A stretch of DNA of 64,000 nt. Source: Panonychus citri. Its lineage: Eukaryota > Arthropoda > Arachnida > Trombidiformes > Tetranychidae. The notes beneath the pieces are model-generated. The model was not told where the DNA came from and made no database searches. It worked only from the letters and a program-made list of their open reading frames with translations. The DNA lies in NCBI RefSeq assembly GCF_014898815.1, contig NW_026515539.1, positions 1,798,001 to 1,862,000 of the forward strand, given 5' to 3'. This document shows, piece by piece, positions 46,555-58,118 of the stretch. Position 1 is the stretch's first letter. Each line of letters opens with the position of its first letter. A program made the position numbers and the translations under genes.

Positions 46555-47146
46555 CTTGCTGAGACTTCAAAGCTAAACCAAAAACACAAAGAGCAAGAAA
46601 GAGAAGCGCAAAAAAAATTAATAAACGGGATAAGAAAAAAAAACAGATCAAAAACAATAAGAATTAAGACACATTAAGCTGTTTACAAATCACAATCAAT
46701 AAATTACTAAATTAACTCACCAACAATCAGGGAAAATATAACGATGAAAATTAAATGAAGTTTGAATTTTGGTAACAGACAAAAAAAACGTTAACTTATG
46801 TTCATTCAGAAGACGCGATCTGATTGGTCCATTTCGCTAAAAATCGATTAGAAAAGAATTTCGACTAATCGAAAATCGATTTTTCGCCAAAACAAACGAG
46901 AAAAAAATCAACAGTTGTTTTTAAATTTCTTTTAATTTCCTTTGTTTAAAGTGTTTATTTTAATTGTTATTCTGTTGATTGTGATTGATTTAATATTCTG
47001 ATTGCTGGAAAGAATTTATGTTCGATTTGAATAAGAGTGTTGAATTCTATATGAAGAAATGAATTGGATTTTTTTGTTTTCGTTTAAATTTATGATGAAA
47101 ATGATTGATTGAGATTTATTAGTTATTTTTGTTTCTTTGATCACTT
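46555..47146. other. Spacer between Spindly-like gene and nardilysin
   Basis: No gene seen. It includes a short run of related words (AATCGATT, AAAATCGA) near 46840-46880, which lies a little over 250 bases upstream of the Spindly-like start and could be promoter sequence. Confidence 0.4.
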
Positions 47147-50100
47147 TTAGTTACTATTTGGATACAGTTTTCTTATTTTTGGATAAATTGATAAATATCT
47201 TTTAAATTCATTAATATCAACGATTAATTTTGCATCGGATGATATTGATCTTGGTCCAAGATGTTTCAGAATATAAATTCGATCTTCATCATCATCATCA
47301 AAAGCTGCTGATCTCTTTTGACGACCAATTAAATGTGAACATTCATGATTATTTTCAAAGTTTGAATTAATCTCAGAGACCATTGGATTATCTCCTGATT
47401 GTTCAATCTCCTTACAATCAACGGTTCCATTGATGATTCCATCATCATCATCACAATCAAATCGACGAGGCATAAATGGATTCCTCTCAATGGCATAACT
47501 TTCACCTAAAGCTTTCGATCCATTGCCAACCACCTGATCAATAATTTAACGAGAAAGTTAACAGTTAAACAGATGAGAAAAATGTTCAATTTAATGTTAT
47601 CACAATTAATTACCTGGATGGATAATTTTTTCCTATATGGTGTATTTAGTAATTGAACATAAGACCAAGTTATAAACTCCGAAAGTGTCAACTGTTGTTA
47701 AGAAAAGATATTTGATTATTTGAATCACTTTTGTTGAAAGGAAACTCACCTGTTCTAAAGCGATAATATCTTTCGATCTTTTATCGAATCGATATTCTTG
47801 TTCTAAAATTTCATGCCAAAAGAATTTAGTCTCTTCGTTTAATGTGATAAATGGAGCACTTTTCACTTTGATTAGTCCTTTCACCGATTCGTCAAACTCT
47901 TCTTCTTTCATCGCCATCAATATGCCAGCAAATTTCACTAGAAAAGCTTCAATTCTTGAATCAATGAATGAACAATCAAATTTATCTGCATCACTCATGA
48001 CAGTTATTGAGAAACCAAGAACTCCGGAGGTTTGATGGTGACTATTGTAGACTTGATATCCTAGACCTTCTTGAGATCTTAAGGTATCGAAAAGACTTTC
48101 ATACATCGAAGAGGCTAAAAGCTCGTTTAAAACACTACTACGAACATCGGCAGGTTCGAATTGATAGTAATTAGTGATTTCTGAACTTTTCTCTTCCTTA
48201 TTAAAGGCCAATACACGGCAAATGTGATGACCTGGTGGTAGTTTATTAACTCGATCTTGAGCAATATTAAATTGATAAGTTGGAGAAGCAGAAACTTTTG
48301 CGGCCACTTGTTTGATCATAGTTAGAGCTTCGGTCGAGGTAACATTTCCGAGAACCAAACACTCGAGAAAAGAATTACTTAGAATTTGTCGACCAGAGGA
48401 AATGGCCATTTCTCGAGTTAGTTGGGGTAGAAAAGTTCGTCGAACTAATGAAGTCCAGAAAAGTGGTTTAATTATTGATATACGGAGGGAATTTGATAAT
48501 TCGGTTGAGTCATTGAAGGCATTAAAGTATTCATTGCATAGATCACGGCGAATATTTGTAAAAGTTATTTCATCGAATTCAAGTGAAACCAAATGATCAA
48601 CAATGCAAGAGATAAATTTTGATATTTTATCGTTAAAACCTACAAAGGATAAAATGAGTCCATTGTCATGAACCGTCACATAATAACGGAGACCCGCTAA
48701 TGAGGCCGGATAAACGTCTTCCTCTGCCTTCATTATTAAAGCTCTGACATAAACATCAAGAGCTGCGGCCACTAAAGGATAAGAACGGGCCATTGGTGAT
48801 CGGAAAATCATGTTAACACAAACTTTAGGCACTTCGTATTTGTTACTCAATTTGTACCACAATCGCCAGTTAAGAGTTTCCTTTATACATTCTGGATATT
48901 CCTTAGGAATCGAATCATCAACATTCGGTAAAATTTCAAAATTATCGGGAATAAATTCATTGGGCAACGGGAAATTAACATCGACATCGAAATCAGCTGG
49001 TTTAGTGTAGTTCAACCATCTATCGGGTATATTGTTCACCTTATATTTAGTTCCATACCATTTTTCGGTCTCAATGGGAGCTTGTGATCCATTGAAAAGT
49101 TTCTTCGAAAATATTATGTAATTGGCTCGAGATGGTGTAAGATGGGGAAAAGCTTGACGAATCAAATCTTCATCGATTTGAAACATGATTTTACGACCAG
49201 TTAGAATATGTTCAGTTCCAAAATGATTCATATTTTCGGCGATTGTAACACAGTTTCTAGTACCACTTTTCTCATTAGCATAGGCAAAAGAGTAAAGACG
49301 AATTGCTTGATCTTCCTTTAGATGATTCAAATGAGGACCTGAAGATTTAATTTTATCGATAAAAGTCCAAATATAATCGACGATTTGGTCCAGGTTTTCC
49401 ATTCCAAGCGGTGTCAATTTCACTTGGATTGTAAATAGAGCTTGATACCGATTAGAAACGAACCCGTTATCGTCGTTACCTGCTACCATTTCCAATGCAA
49501 AACCTTTTTTCTTGAGAATTGAAAATAAACTTCCCTTGCCTTCATCTCCAAGAAGCGATCCAAGGTGAGATAATGGTTTGGATTTGTAATCATTGAATTT
49601 TGGTGGAAGCCAAAAGTTGATATGAAAAAAGTCTCCCGATGACACTGGTTCGATGTAGAAAAGTTTACAAAATTTAGATTCTTGGTACGGGAAAACATTC
49701 GATGAATTTACTCGTGACTCTAACGGGATGAAAGATTCACTTGTTGGTGGAATTCTAGAGAAATATTCGCACACCCACTTTTCCATGATCTCCAGATCGT
49801 ATTCACCTTGAACCACAAGGCTCATGTTGGATGCATGATAATGTTGAGTCCAGAATTTCACCACTTCCTCGTTGAGATTTATACCTTTGGCCTTTGGCTC
49901 ATCAACAAGACTTTTGGCATTACCAAAAGAGAATTTGTACAAATCGTGATCAGGTAAGACTAAAGTGGCGAATAAACTGTCAGTCCGACATTCATCATCA
50001 TTAAGAGAATTGAGAAACTCATTGTCAATAGGACGAATTTCGTTATATAAACTCGATTCTCTAAACAATGGAGATACAAAGATGGCAGCGAATCGTTGAA

Positions 50101-50669
50101 GTGACTCTTGAAGGTACCGATTGGGCACTTGGAACTCGTAGACTGTGTCCTCGAATTCAGTGTGAGCATTAACATAACCACTTTTTCTGTTAAGAAAAGT
50201 GTCAAATGAATTCTCTTCAGGATATTCCTTGTTGCCCATGAGAATTACATGTTCCACCAGATGAGCTAATCCTTGGACATTAAGAGGATCCGAAAGTGTA
50301 CCTACTCGAACTGAAAGAGCAGCTCCACAAAGCTTTTTACCCTCTTTTTGTTCACCTGTTGAATAAGAGAAAGAAACAGAAATTGAATAAAAAGTAATTG
50401 ATTCCAATGAGAAAAAAGGATAAATCACCAAATACCTTACCGATACTCGCAGTTTCATCTGAAGCATCTGATTCATCATCATCATGATGAGAGGTTTCCG
50501 ATGAAGTGGCCGATGGTGTGGGTGATGGTGGACAATCAGTCGGATGACCACAAGGGTCCGAAATCAGAAGAGCTCGTAAACCATTAATCAATGTAACCAA
50601 TTTATACCTTTTCTTATCATTAATTGACTTAAGAATGGCTCCTTCTTTCACTAAGTACTTGGCAAACAT
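47147..50669 (-). CDS. Nrd1: Nardilysin, M16 zinc metallopeptidase
   Basis: Four exons, 50669-50441, 50355-47750, 47691-47614 and 47533-47147, join to 1099 residues, close to the usual size. The start is ATG 50669 (MFAKYLVKEG). Residues 1-40 hold the beta-strand RYKLVTLINGLRALLISD; an acidic/Ser-rich insert (HHDDDESDASDE) follows, the feature that separates nardilysin from insulin-degrading enzyme. The inverted zinc motif is HLVEH (residues 108-112), with the downstream Glu in YNEIRPIDNEF. The C-terminal non-catalytic half continues through LRSQEGLGYQVYN, and the last exon ends in an acidic tail. The enzyme cleaves before basic residues in dibasic sites and supports ectodomain shedding in other animals. 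The active-site residues are present. Confidence 0.9.
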
Positions 50670-51170
50670 TGCGCTCAATCAGCTACCTGTTGACGACACT
50701 AATTGTTGGTAAATAATATCCAAAACTGGATGGACAATAAAAAAAATCAAGGATAAGACAATCAACAAGATGATATTAATTAAAAATGGCCACTCAACAG
50801 AAAACAAAACATAAAATAAAACCAAAACCAAAACCAAAACAAACACAATTTACTTACTTTTGATGGATGGAAATTAATGTGAGTAATTAAATTGCTAAAG
50901 ATGATTAGAAGAAGGTTATTGATTATGGTCAACAGCTAATCATCCAGACTAATCAGCGTTTCTTTAAGTTAGAGAATTAAAATTAAACAAAACATGTTGA
51001 CAACATGAAGAAAATCCTGTTTATCAAAATTCATCCGAAAACTATGGTTACCCGAATAGCGGTTAAATTAAATTAAATGGTGATCATGAAATTGAATTAA
51101 TTGTTGGACAATTTGGAAATTTATTCTTTAATAGTGATTTTCATTTGTTATTGAAAGTAAAAGGGTATCA

Positions 51171-51746
51171 TCAGTATGATGGTAAATTGATTAATTGGTT
51201 TTCCATGGATGAAGAGTAAATGTTGTTGATTGTTGGCTGTTCGTTTAAGTTGATTGGCACCAATTGTTGGACATCTTTAACTGTGATTAACCGATGATCG
51301 GTAATATATTCCAATCCTTTGTACATAAAGAAACCGGAAAACAATGAACCTGAACGGAAATAAGGCCACCAGAACTTGAAGTCTTGCCATAAGAGATGGT
51401 AGGGAATAGAATCAATTGGAAACCATTTTGGTTTCATTTCCTCTGATTCCATTGGAGTTCCAGAGAAAGAGGTGACTTGATAAACATGAGATTCATGGAC
51501 ATCAGAATAAGTATCAGAATCGAAACATAAAATTCCAACTTTGTTCATCTCCTTGACGATTAACGATGATTCTTCATAAAGTTCCCTTCGAACCGAGACC
51601 TCGATATCTTCAAATTGTTCAACTTTACCACCGAATCCACTCCAAATTCCGACACCGAATCCTCGCTTCTTGTAACCCAACAGAACTTGATTAGTCTCTT
51701 GATCAGTAACCAGAACTAAATTGTACACTTTTCGCCCTCTATTCAT
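51171..51746 (-). CDS. NUDT1: MTH1-type oxidised purine nucleotide hydrolase (Nudix)
   Basis: A single exon of 191 residues starting at ATG 51746. KVYNLVLVTD, LLGYKKRGFGVGIWSGFGGK and GTPMESEEMKPKWFPIDSIP follow human MTH1 closely, including the nucleotide-binding WFP and the DxxEMKP region. The Nudix box runs GKVEQFEDIEVSVRRELYEE and keeps the catalytic REL.EE residues, but the consensus Gly after EES is Ser. MTH1 hydrolyses 8-oxo-dGTP and related nucleotides, keeping damaged bases out of DNA. The protein has about 35 extra residues at the C-terminus compared with human MTH1 (QPTINNIYSSS region). It is divergent from MOCS2A, whose start is 223 bases away. Confidence 0.9.
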   Translation of the reverse strand: MNRGRKVYNLVLVTDQETNQVLLGYKKRGFGVGIWSGFGGKVEQFEDIEVSVRRELYEESSLIVKEMNKVGILCFDSDTYSDVHESHVYQVTSFSGTPMESEEMKPKWFPIDSIPYHLLWQDFKFWWPYFRSGSLFSGFFMYKGLEYITDHRLITVKDVQQLVPINLNEQPTINNIYSSSMENQLINLPSY

Positions 51747-51969
51747 TTCCTAAGATATTAATCCATTATCAGATTAAGAAGAAGATGTTGATACAAATTA
51801 TTAATATGAATTAGAGTCACAAACATGACTTACTTATGATGACTTACTTATGATCGTTTTAAAAAAGTGAAACAAATTGGTTATAATCAACAGGCGATTG
51901 GAAAGACAACTATTAAGTAATTTAGTGATCAAATTAATCTGTGAAATCAAATAAACAAAGGGATTGAAA
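51747..51969. promoter_or_regulatory. Divergent promoter region between NUDT1 and MOCS2A
   Basis: The two genes start back to back with 223 bases between ATGs. Inside is an exact 14-base tandem duplication, GACTTACTTATGAT at 51827-51840 and 51841-51854, whose core resembles a half AP-1 site. A shared promoter is inferred from the spacing. Confidence 0.5.
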
Positions 51970-52242
51970 ATGTCAATGGAAAGTGTTAAAGTCAAATTGA
52001 TTGCTTTCGCTTCAGCAAGAGACTTGCTAAAACAATCAGAGATTACAATTAACTTACCTAAGGTTTGGTCGACTGATGATAAACTGAAGCGACATATTTG
52101 TGTTAATCTTTTTCCACAATTAACTGTAATCCAATCAACAATTATCTTGGCAATTAACGAGGAATACGTTCATCAACAATCACAGATAATCCTTAATGAG
52201 TCGGATGTAATTGCTCTGATTCCTCCAATTACTGGGGGGTAG
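51970..52242 (+). CDS. MOCS2A: Molybdopterin synthase small subunit (sulfur carrier)
   Basis: A 90-residue ubiquitin-like protein starting at ATG 51970 (MSMESVKVKL). It has the MoaD/MOCS2A pattern: a first strand VKVKLIAFASARDL, NLFPQL, LAINEEYV, then NESDVIALIPPITGG. The C-terminal Gly-Gly is the site that is thiocarboxylated and donates sulfur to make molybdopterin together with the MOCS2B subunit. In vertebrates both subunits come from one bicistronic mRNA; no MOCS2B frame is seen in the 530 bases that follow, so here the small subunit stands alone. Confidence 0.9.
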   Translation: MSMESVKVKLIAFASARDLLKQSEITINLPKVWSTDDKLKRHICVNLFPQLTVIQSTIILAINEEYVHQQSQIILNESDVIALIPPITGG

Positions 52243-52773
52243 AATAACTTAAACATGATACAACAAGTGTACCATTGATTATTATTGTATTAGATCAACA
52301 GTGATGATATTAAATCAACATGATCAGATAATTAAAGAGTAAAATCGTAATTAAAAATTGAAAGAAAAGCCTATTCAATCATCTTTCATTTCTTCCGGTT
52401 AATCATAGTAAAAGGGATGATAATCAACTTAATCATCACACTTAATTTGATTCCTTACCCAACATATAATCTCAAATTCAATCATCAAGGTGACAATTAA
52501 TTTCCAACACAATTAATAGTCAATTAAATGGATCAACAATTTCGTCAGTTTTGTTTACATTAAATTCTGATCGTCGATACATCGATTGACTGAATCGATG
52601 GTGGAAAATGAAAACATTTTTGAGGAAAAATGTCAACAAATTTTGGTGATCAAGTTGATTGTTAATTTAAGTTAATTTCTAATTGTTTATTTATTCTTGT
52701 TTAAAGTAAATTAGTTAATTTAACTAGTCCACAATTGAAATTTTACATTAAATTTGTGGCTTGAGTTTAAAAG

Positions 52774-53764
52774 ATGAGCTGGTAAGTGAAAGTGTTTTGT
52801 TTAGTCTAATGATTGTTGATTCAATGTTTTTATTTGTTTATTTGTTTTTAATTGTGATTGTTTTGTTATTTTGATTGATTTAAATTGTTAGGAATCCATT
52901 GAGGAAAATTACTTCATCTTTTGGCCAATCTTCCGTTCCAACTCCTGGTAACAATAATGGTAATAATAATGATGAATTATTGGTAAATCTTTCGGGTTTA
53001 GATAATTTCGGTTCAACTACAAATTCTGATGGATCTTTATTACCTGATGAAGTGATTAAATTAACTGGACGAGTTGATGGAGTTGAATTAGCTACTAAAA
53101 AGATTCACAAAAGTGGTAAAAAATTGACCGAAACGATTATTAAATTTAGTCGACATGAAAGTAAATTAAGTGAAGATTTAGCCAACAGTTTATTGTGTCA
53201 ACAATATTATCCACAATTTCGTGAATTGGTTCAAGACTGGCACACATTTAATTGCGAGACCAGTGAATTTGGCGATAATCTAGGAGTGGCAATTCAAAGG
53301 ATGATTGTTGATCCAACAAAAAAGTTCCAATCGATTCTGAATGATGTGAAAAACGAATTGAATAAGCATAAAACGTTATCCGAATCATTGATCAAATTGA
53401 ATTCAAAGGTTTCCCAATTGAGTAAGAAGGAGAAAACTGGTAATGTTTTTGTCGCTTTAGAAAAGACTAAAACTCAGCTCACTGAAACGGAAGAAAAATT
53501 TGACAAACAATCAAAGTTAATTGCTGATCAAGTTCCTGCATTACTTGACTCACGAATCAAATATTTCAACCTTGTCTTGAAGGACTAATCAAATCAGAAT
53601 TGCTTTTCTGGGGCGACTCTTTTGGTACATTTAATTCACATTCAACAATGTCCAATGAATTTTCACAAATTTCGACCAAAAATTGGAACGACTATTCAGC
53701 CAAACAAGCGCAACTTTTATCCTCAATTTCATCTCTATCAATTGTTGGTGATCAAGGGGGTTAA
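52774..53764 (+). CDS. BIN3: BIN3-like BAR domain protein, with one frameshift
   Basis: Exon 1 (52774-52781) encodes MSW across the splice, as in BIN3; exon 2 begins 52892 and continues NPLRKITSSFGQ. The BAR domain follows: LATKKIHKSGKKL, LSEDLANSLL, VDPTKKFQSIL, KEKTGNVFVALEKT and FDKQSKLIADQVPALLDSRI. The frame meets a stop at 53586-53588, but an adjoining frame from 53582 continues the family sequence (GLIKSELLFWGDSF to ALSIV-like LSIVGDQ) and stops at 53762-53764. One base is missing near 53580 relative to an open gene; the full protein would be about 293 residues. BIN3 bends or senses membranes and affects actin organisation. The indel may be an assembly error or a real mutation. It converges on lingerer. 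Confidence 0.85.
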
Positions 53765-54357
53765 TCATCATCATTAACTGTTTAACTAATTTATTTACAC
53801 AACTATCAGATTTTTTTTCTAAATTCTCATTATTTTTTTTTTCAATTTAAAATCAATTCTTGTAAACCTGAGAATCAAAATTATTAAACGAATCAAGTCA
53901 AAGACTTTGAGTTCTTAATCATCTTTAAATCATTTGTACAGGTGATGATAATCAAATGACCATTTTAAGATATTACATCGTTTAAATAAGAGGGTATAAT
54001 TTGCTTTGGTTGAATTTATCTCTCATTGATTGTATTTGATTGAAAACTCAAAGTCTTTGGCTGTATAAGAGACAAACCAGAATTTATAAGAAACAACCTT
54101 CCCATCAATTAATTTTCATCAACTCTACTAATTTACAGATTAATAAACGACACGAATGGAAACAATTATCAGAATGTAAAATAGGATAATCAAATTGATT
54201 TCAAGTTTAAATACTTTTGAATGAATAAATTCTCCCGAAATTAATTCACCGAAATAAGTCATTTTCAATATGAAAATTGTGAAAACAAATCACAATGAAA
54301 AGATTAACTGTAAGTTTTAGTTAATTATGATATTACAGGTCTTAGATTATTTCTCTC

Positions 54358-57300
54358 TCAGATTTGATTCCAGTAAGATTTGTTGTTTGGGGCAGAACCT
54401 TTTTGAGCTTGGTACATAGACCTTTGACCGCCTACACCGGCTCCTCCACTTTGAGAAGTATCAGCTTGAAGTGTGTGATGTAACATAGATGGTTGGGTTT
54501 GCGGCATCATTGGGATATATTGATTTGGTGGCTGAGGTGCATACGTTGATCCTAACGTATTTGCTTGTTGGGCTCCGGCCATGTTGAATGGGGGTGGGGT
54601 GGCTGTTTGAAAACTAGTTGGTTTGTCGTAACTCTGAATAGTTGGTAAGAGACAAAAAGTGTCAATCATTGGTGGATAAGCATAAGCATAATCTCTCATG
54701 TAAATCTGAGGATAACCAACTAATATACTTTCAGAATTGAAACTTACTTTGTTCAGTTGAGGGTGACTTTTTCCATACATGGCATTAGAACCAGAAAGAT
54801 CGTTAGCGTTACTGACATTGATTCCTTTAACCTGTTGTTGACCTGTTGATGGACCATAATTGGTTTTGACATAATCTGTTGGGGGAGGAACTGCAGCTAA
54901 GGAATCATAGCCAGCCGAAGCATAAGAATGAGATCCATAACCAGTTGTCCCTTTAGGGAAAGCCGATCCTGTGGAGCCAGTATTTGTGGCTGGTGTTACA
55001 GGGAAAATTGGAGCTGCAGGACCGTATAAACTTTGCGGCATCATATTAACACCGGGAGTGTAAAAGAAGCTGTAAGCGGCATGAGGTATCTGGCCAAAAA
55101 TAGCTTGATTATGAGTCTGAGACACTGGTGACTGTGTGGACACAACATTAGAACCATCATTATCAGCTCGGCTATACTTCAGATCTAACGAGACAAAGAA
55201 AAGTTAATTAGTATGACAATCGAGGTGTGAAAATTTGAACCAGATTAGGTTTAATAGTTTACCTGTATTAGCAGAGTAGGCAAAATTGTGATCTCTAGCA
55301 TGAGGCGCAGTTGGAATTGAGGAAACATCATAGAAAGGATAGAAAGCCGATAATCCAGCTTGACTCATTATGTACTGAGTTCCCATGAGAGGTGTAACTC
55401 CAGGAGGGACATTAGGTATTCCCTTACCAGCTATAAAAGGAGAGATGAGAAATATGTTCATTAGTAAACTAATATGTCACAAAATGATAAAAATGTAACA
55501 TTTGCAGTAGGAATACTTACTTGCAGTAAGAGAGTTTTTCAGGACATTAGTTGTAACAGTTGAATTTGAAACAAGGCCTAAAGATCCTCCAGGGGCAACA
55601 TTAGGTACACCTTGAGTAAGATCATAATTGTGTTTGTGTTGAGTGTTGGATGCGTCCAAATCTTTAATACCTCCAGTTTTTTGCCCTGAAACATTTACAT
55701 GGCTCGTTGCTGCACTAACTGGTTGGAAATTAGAGTAGTTGGTAGCTGATGAATATGCCCCAGGAGTTTGATTAGTTGAATAATAGGGTGTGGATGTAGT
55801 AGATGCACCATAGTTAATATTAGCTCCATAAGCAGAAGTTGGATCGGCTTGTGGATAAGATGTATTTTTGTAGCTTGACATATCACCTGTTGAAGTTTTC
55901 GAGGAGGTTTGAACTTGCGATGGTCCACTTTGGTAAATGTTCTTATTGTGGTTACCATCCAATACTTTTGTTCCATAATTAGCTGAAGCGGCCTTGTTTC
56001 TGTCGAGACCCATTTCAGCAGCTATTGTCTGATGACCAAGAACAGAGTTTTGTAAAACTAGATCCGATGCTGTCCCGGCTGAAGATTTTACATTACCACT
56101 TCCGGTGTTCTGATTGTTATTGGCTGCACGGAAAGCATTATCAGAGACCGCTTGGTTTAATAAACCAGATGAACCAAGGCTATTTGCGCCTGGAACAGAA
56201 GTGGGACCAGGAGCTGGTTTAACCTGGTTTGTTTTAGATTTAACATGATTCACAGCATCATGGAAGGCATTATTGGCCTCAGGCCCTAGATCAAAAGGCA
56301 TAGCGCCAAATTGCACGTTCAACGCAGATATAGAGTCATTGGATGGCATTTCTACGGCAGATTCAGGTATTTTACTCGATCTCTTAACAGTAAGTCGTGG
56401 AGGTTTAGCTGAAGAAAGGCTACCAGAAGAATTATCGACTGCAACCTCCAGCTGCCGTTGCGACAAATCAGATACCTGATTGTCTAGACTATCCGAATTC
56501 ATAATATTAGCATTGTTTGAATTATAAGTTGTTGTTGGAATTCCAACCAATGATTTAATGTTCTCCGTTGCTTGTTTGGTGTACTGACTTAAAGAGAATT
56601 TGTTGATTTGAGGTGATGCTTGAGAAGAAACTGCTTGTTGTTGTAATTGCTGTAGTAGAGCAGCTCCGGCAGAAGAGTTTGTCGCGCTACTTCGAGGCAC
56701 ATTGCTGCCTAAAATAGAGCTCATCGATTGTTGACTTGGTTGGTTGGGTGAATCATTGCTTTGTTTACCTAATAGACTACCAAAGTTAAGACCTTGATTA
56801 GTAGAGTTGGTGATAGGATTAGACGGTAGATCACCACCAATATCTTCCTTTTCTGTCAATGCTTTGGTACTTGGTGTGAAAACTTTTGTTTCCATTAACT
56901 AATGAAAGAGAGCGAGAGAAAGAGAGCAAGATGAGAAATTACGTAAAATTAAAACACGAGCAAAAATCGAGAAAAATTCTACTTACACTAGAGTCCCAAT
57001 CTTCTTCACTCCAGTCTTCATTACCGGCAAAATCAGACCAGTTACCGACGTTCATTGTGGTACACTCGTTGGTTAATTTGCTGTTAGCTTGATCAGCTGT
57101 ACTGTTGGTCCATGTATCGATAGAATTGGGGAAACCATCATTGTTGCTACTATTAGCCGTGGTTGTGGTGTTTCTATAACCCTTATTCTGGAATAAACGA
57201 GCTCCACGACCACTACCTGTACCTCGGTTTGAGAAATTACCTCGAGTTGAGCCACGACCCCGGCCTCTCCGGCTATCACCACGCCTTGGAGGTAAATTTT

Positions 57301-58118
57301 TATTATTGGCATTATCATCTGGTGCCGTGTTTTCATTATTCTCGCTGGTTATATCACTTTTTTCGTCCTTTTGTTTCCAATTAGAGGATTTACCGCTGCC
57401 ACCTGCTCCTCTTTGAAGACGAGGTCCTCCGCGTCCTCTATTGCTGGATACCTTCTTATCTCCAGTGTATGAAGACTCTGTAAACAAGAACAAGTAGAAA
57501 TAAGTATAAGAAAAGAAGCCAATTAACAGAAAAAATGCTTAAAAAACAAAATGACAAACATACCGTTGGCATTGGATTTATCTTCTTTATCTGGTTGCGA
57601 TGATTGAGAAACAACGACGGCTTTTGGTTTCTTCTTTTTTCCAGTGCTTATCCATTCAGTATTTTTAACTGATTCCCCTTCCAGAATCATATCGATGGCT
57701 CTGTCTAGACTATTGTCACAATCATGTAGAGCAACCACCGCTTCATCTCGGGTAGCATTGGTCAACTCAATTATTTTCTCAACTTTACCTTGAAGTTCAG
57801 AAATATCAGTTTTATCAATCATAAGATCAGCAATTCTTCTCTGTTCAGCTGATGGTTGCTGTAAGTAAAAAAAAGAGAGAAATATGAGATTAGTAAAATT
57901 AATTAGATACCTGTTGAAGTGGAAATAAATCAATCTAAGGCGCACTAAATCCGTCATCATCATTGAATTTGATGCTTGACAAATACAAATAAATTTAGGA
58001 TAATTCAGAGCTTGCATATGGTGGTAAACAAAATATCATCTCTTACCTTTGGGCTCACTTTAGCTTGCCGGTCAGTGGTCGCCGAACCGTGTGTTCGGTC
58101 TTTAGTTGATGTGGACAT
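54358..58118 (-). CDS. lig: Lingerer / UBAP2-like UBA domain RNA-associated protein
   Basis: Six exons by this model: 58118-58047, 57858-57564, 57477-56987, 56898-55521, 55430-55263 and 55184-54358. Residues about 25-105 form the UBA domain (ELQGKVEKIIELTNATRDEA, VVALHDCDNSLDRAIDMILEGE). An RGG-rich block follows (RRGRGRGSTRGNF), then the conserved WSDFAGNEDWSEEDWDSS / ETKVFTPS junction, and a long Ser/Gln/Asn-rich region. The C-terminus reads TATPPPFN and NNKSYWNQI, matching the end of UBAP2L. The family associates with FMRP, Caprin and stress granules. A 114-base in-frame segment in the last exon (54747-54634) has intron ends; spliced the protein is 1038 residues, retained 1076. Confidence 0.9.
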
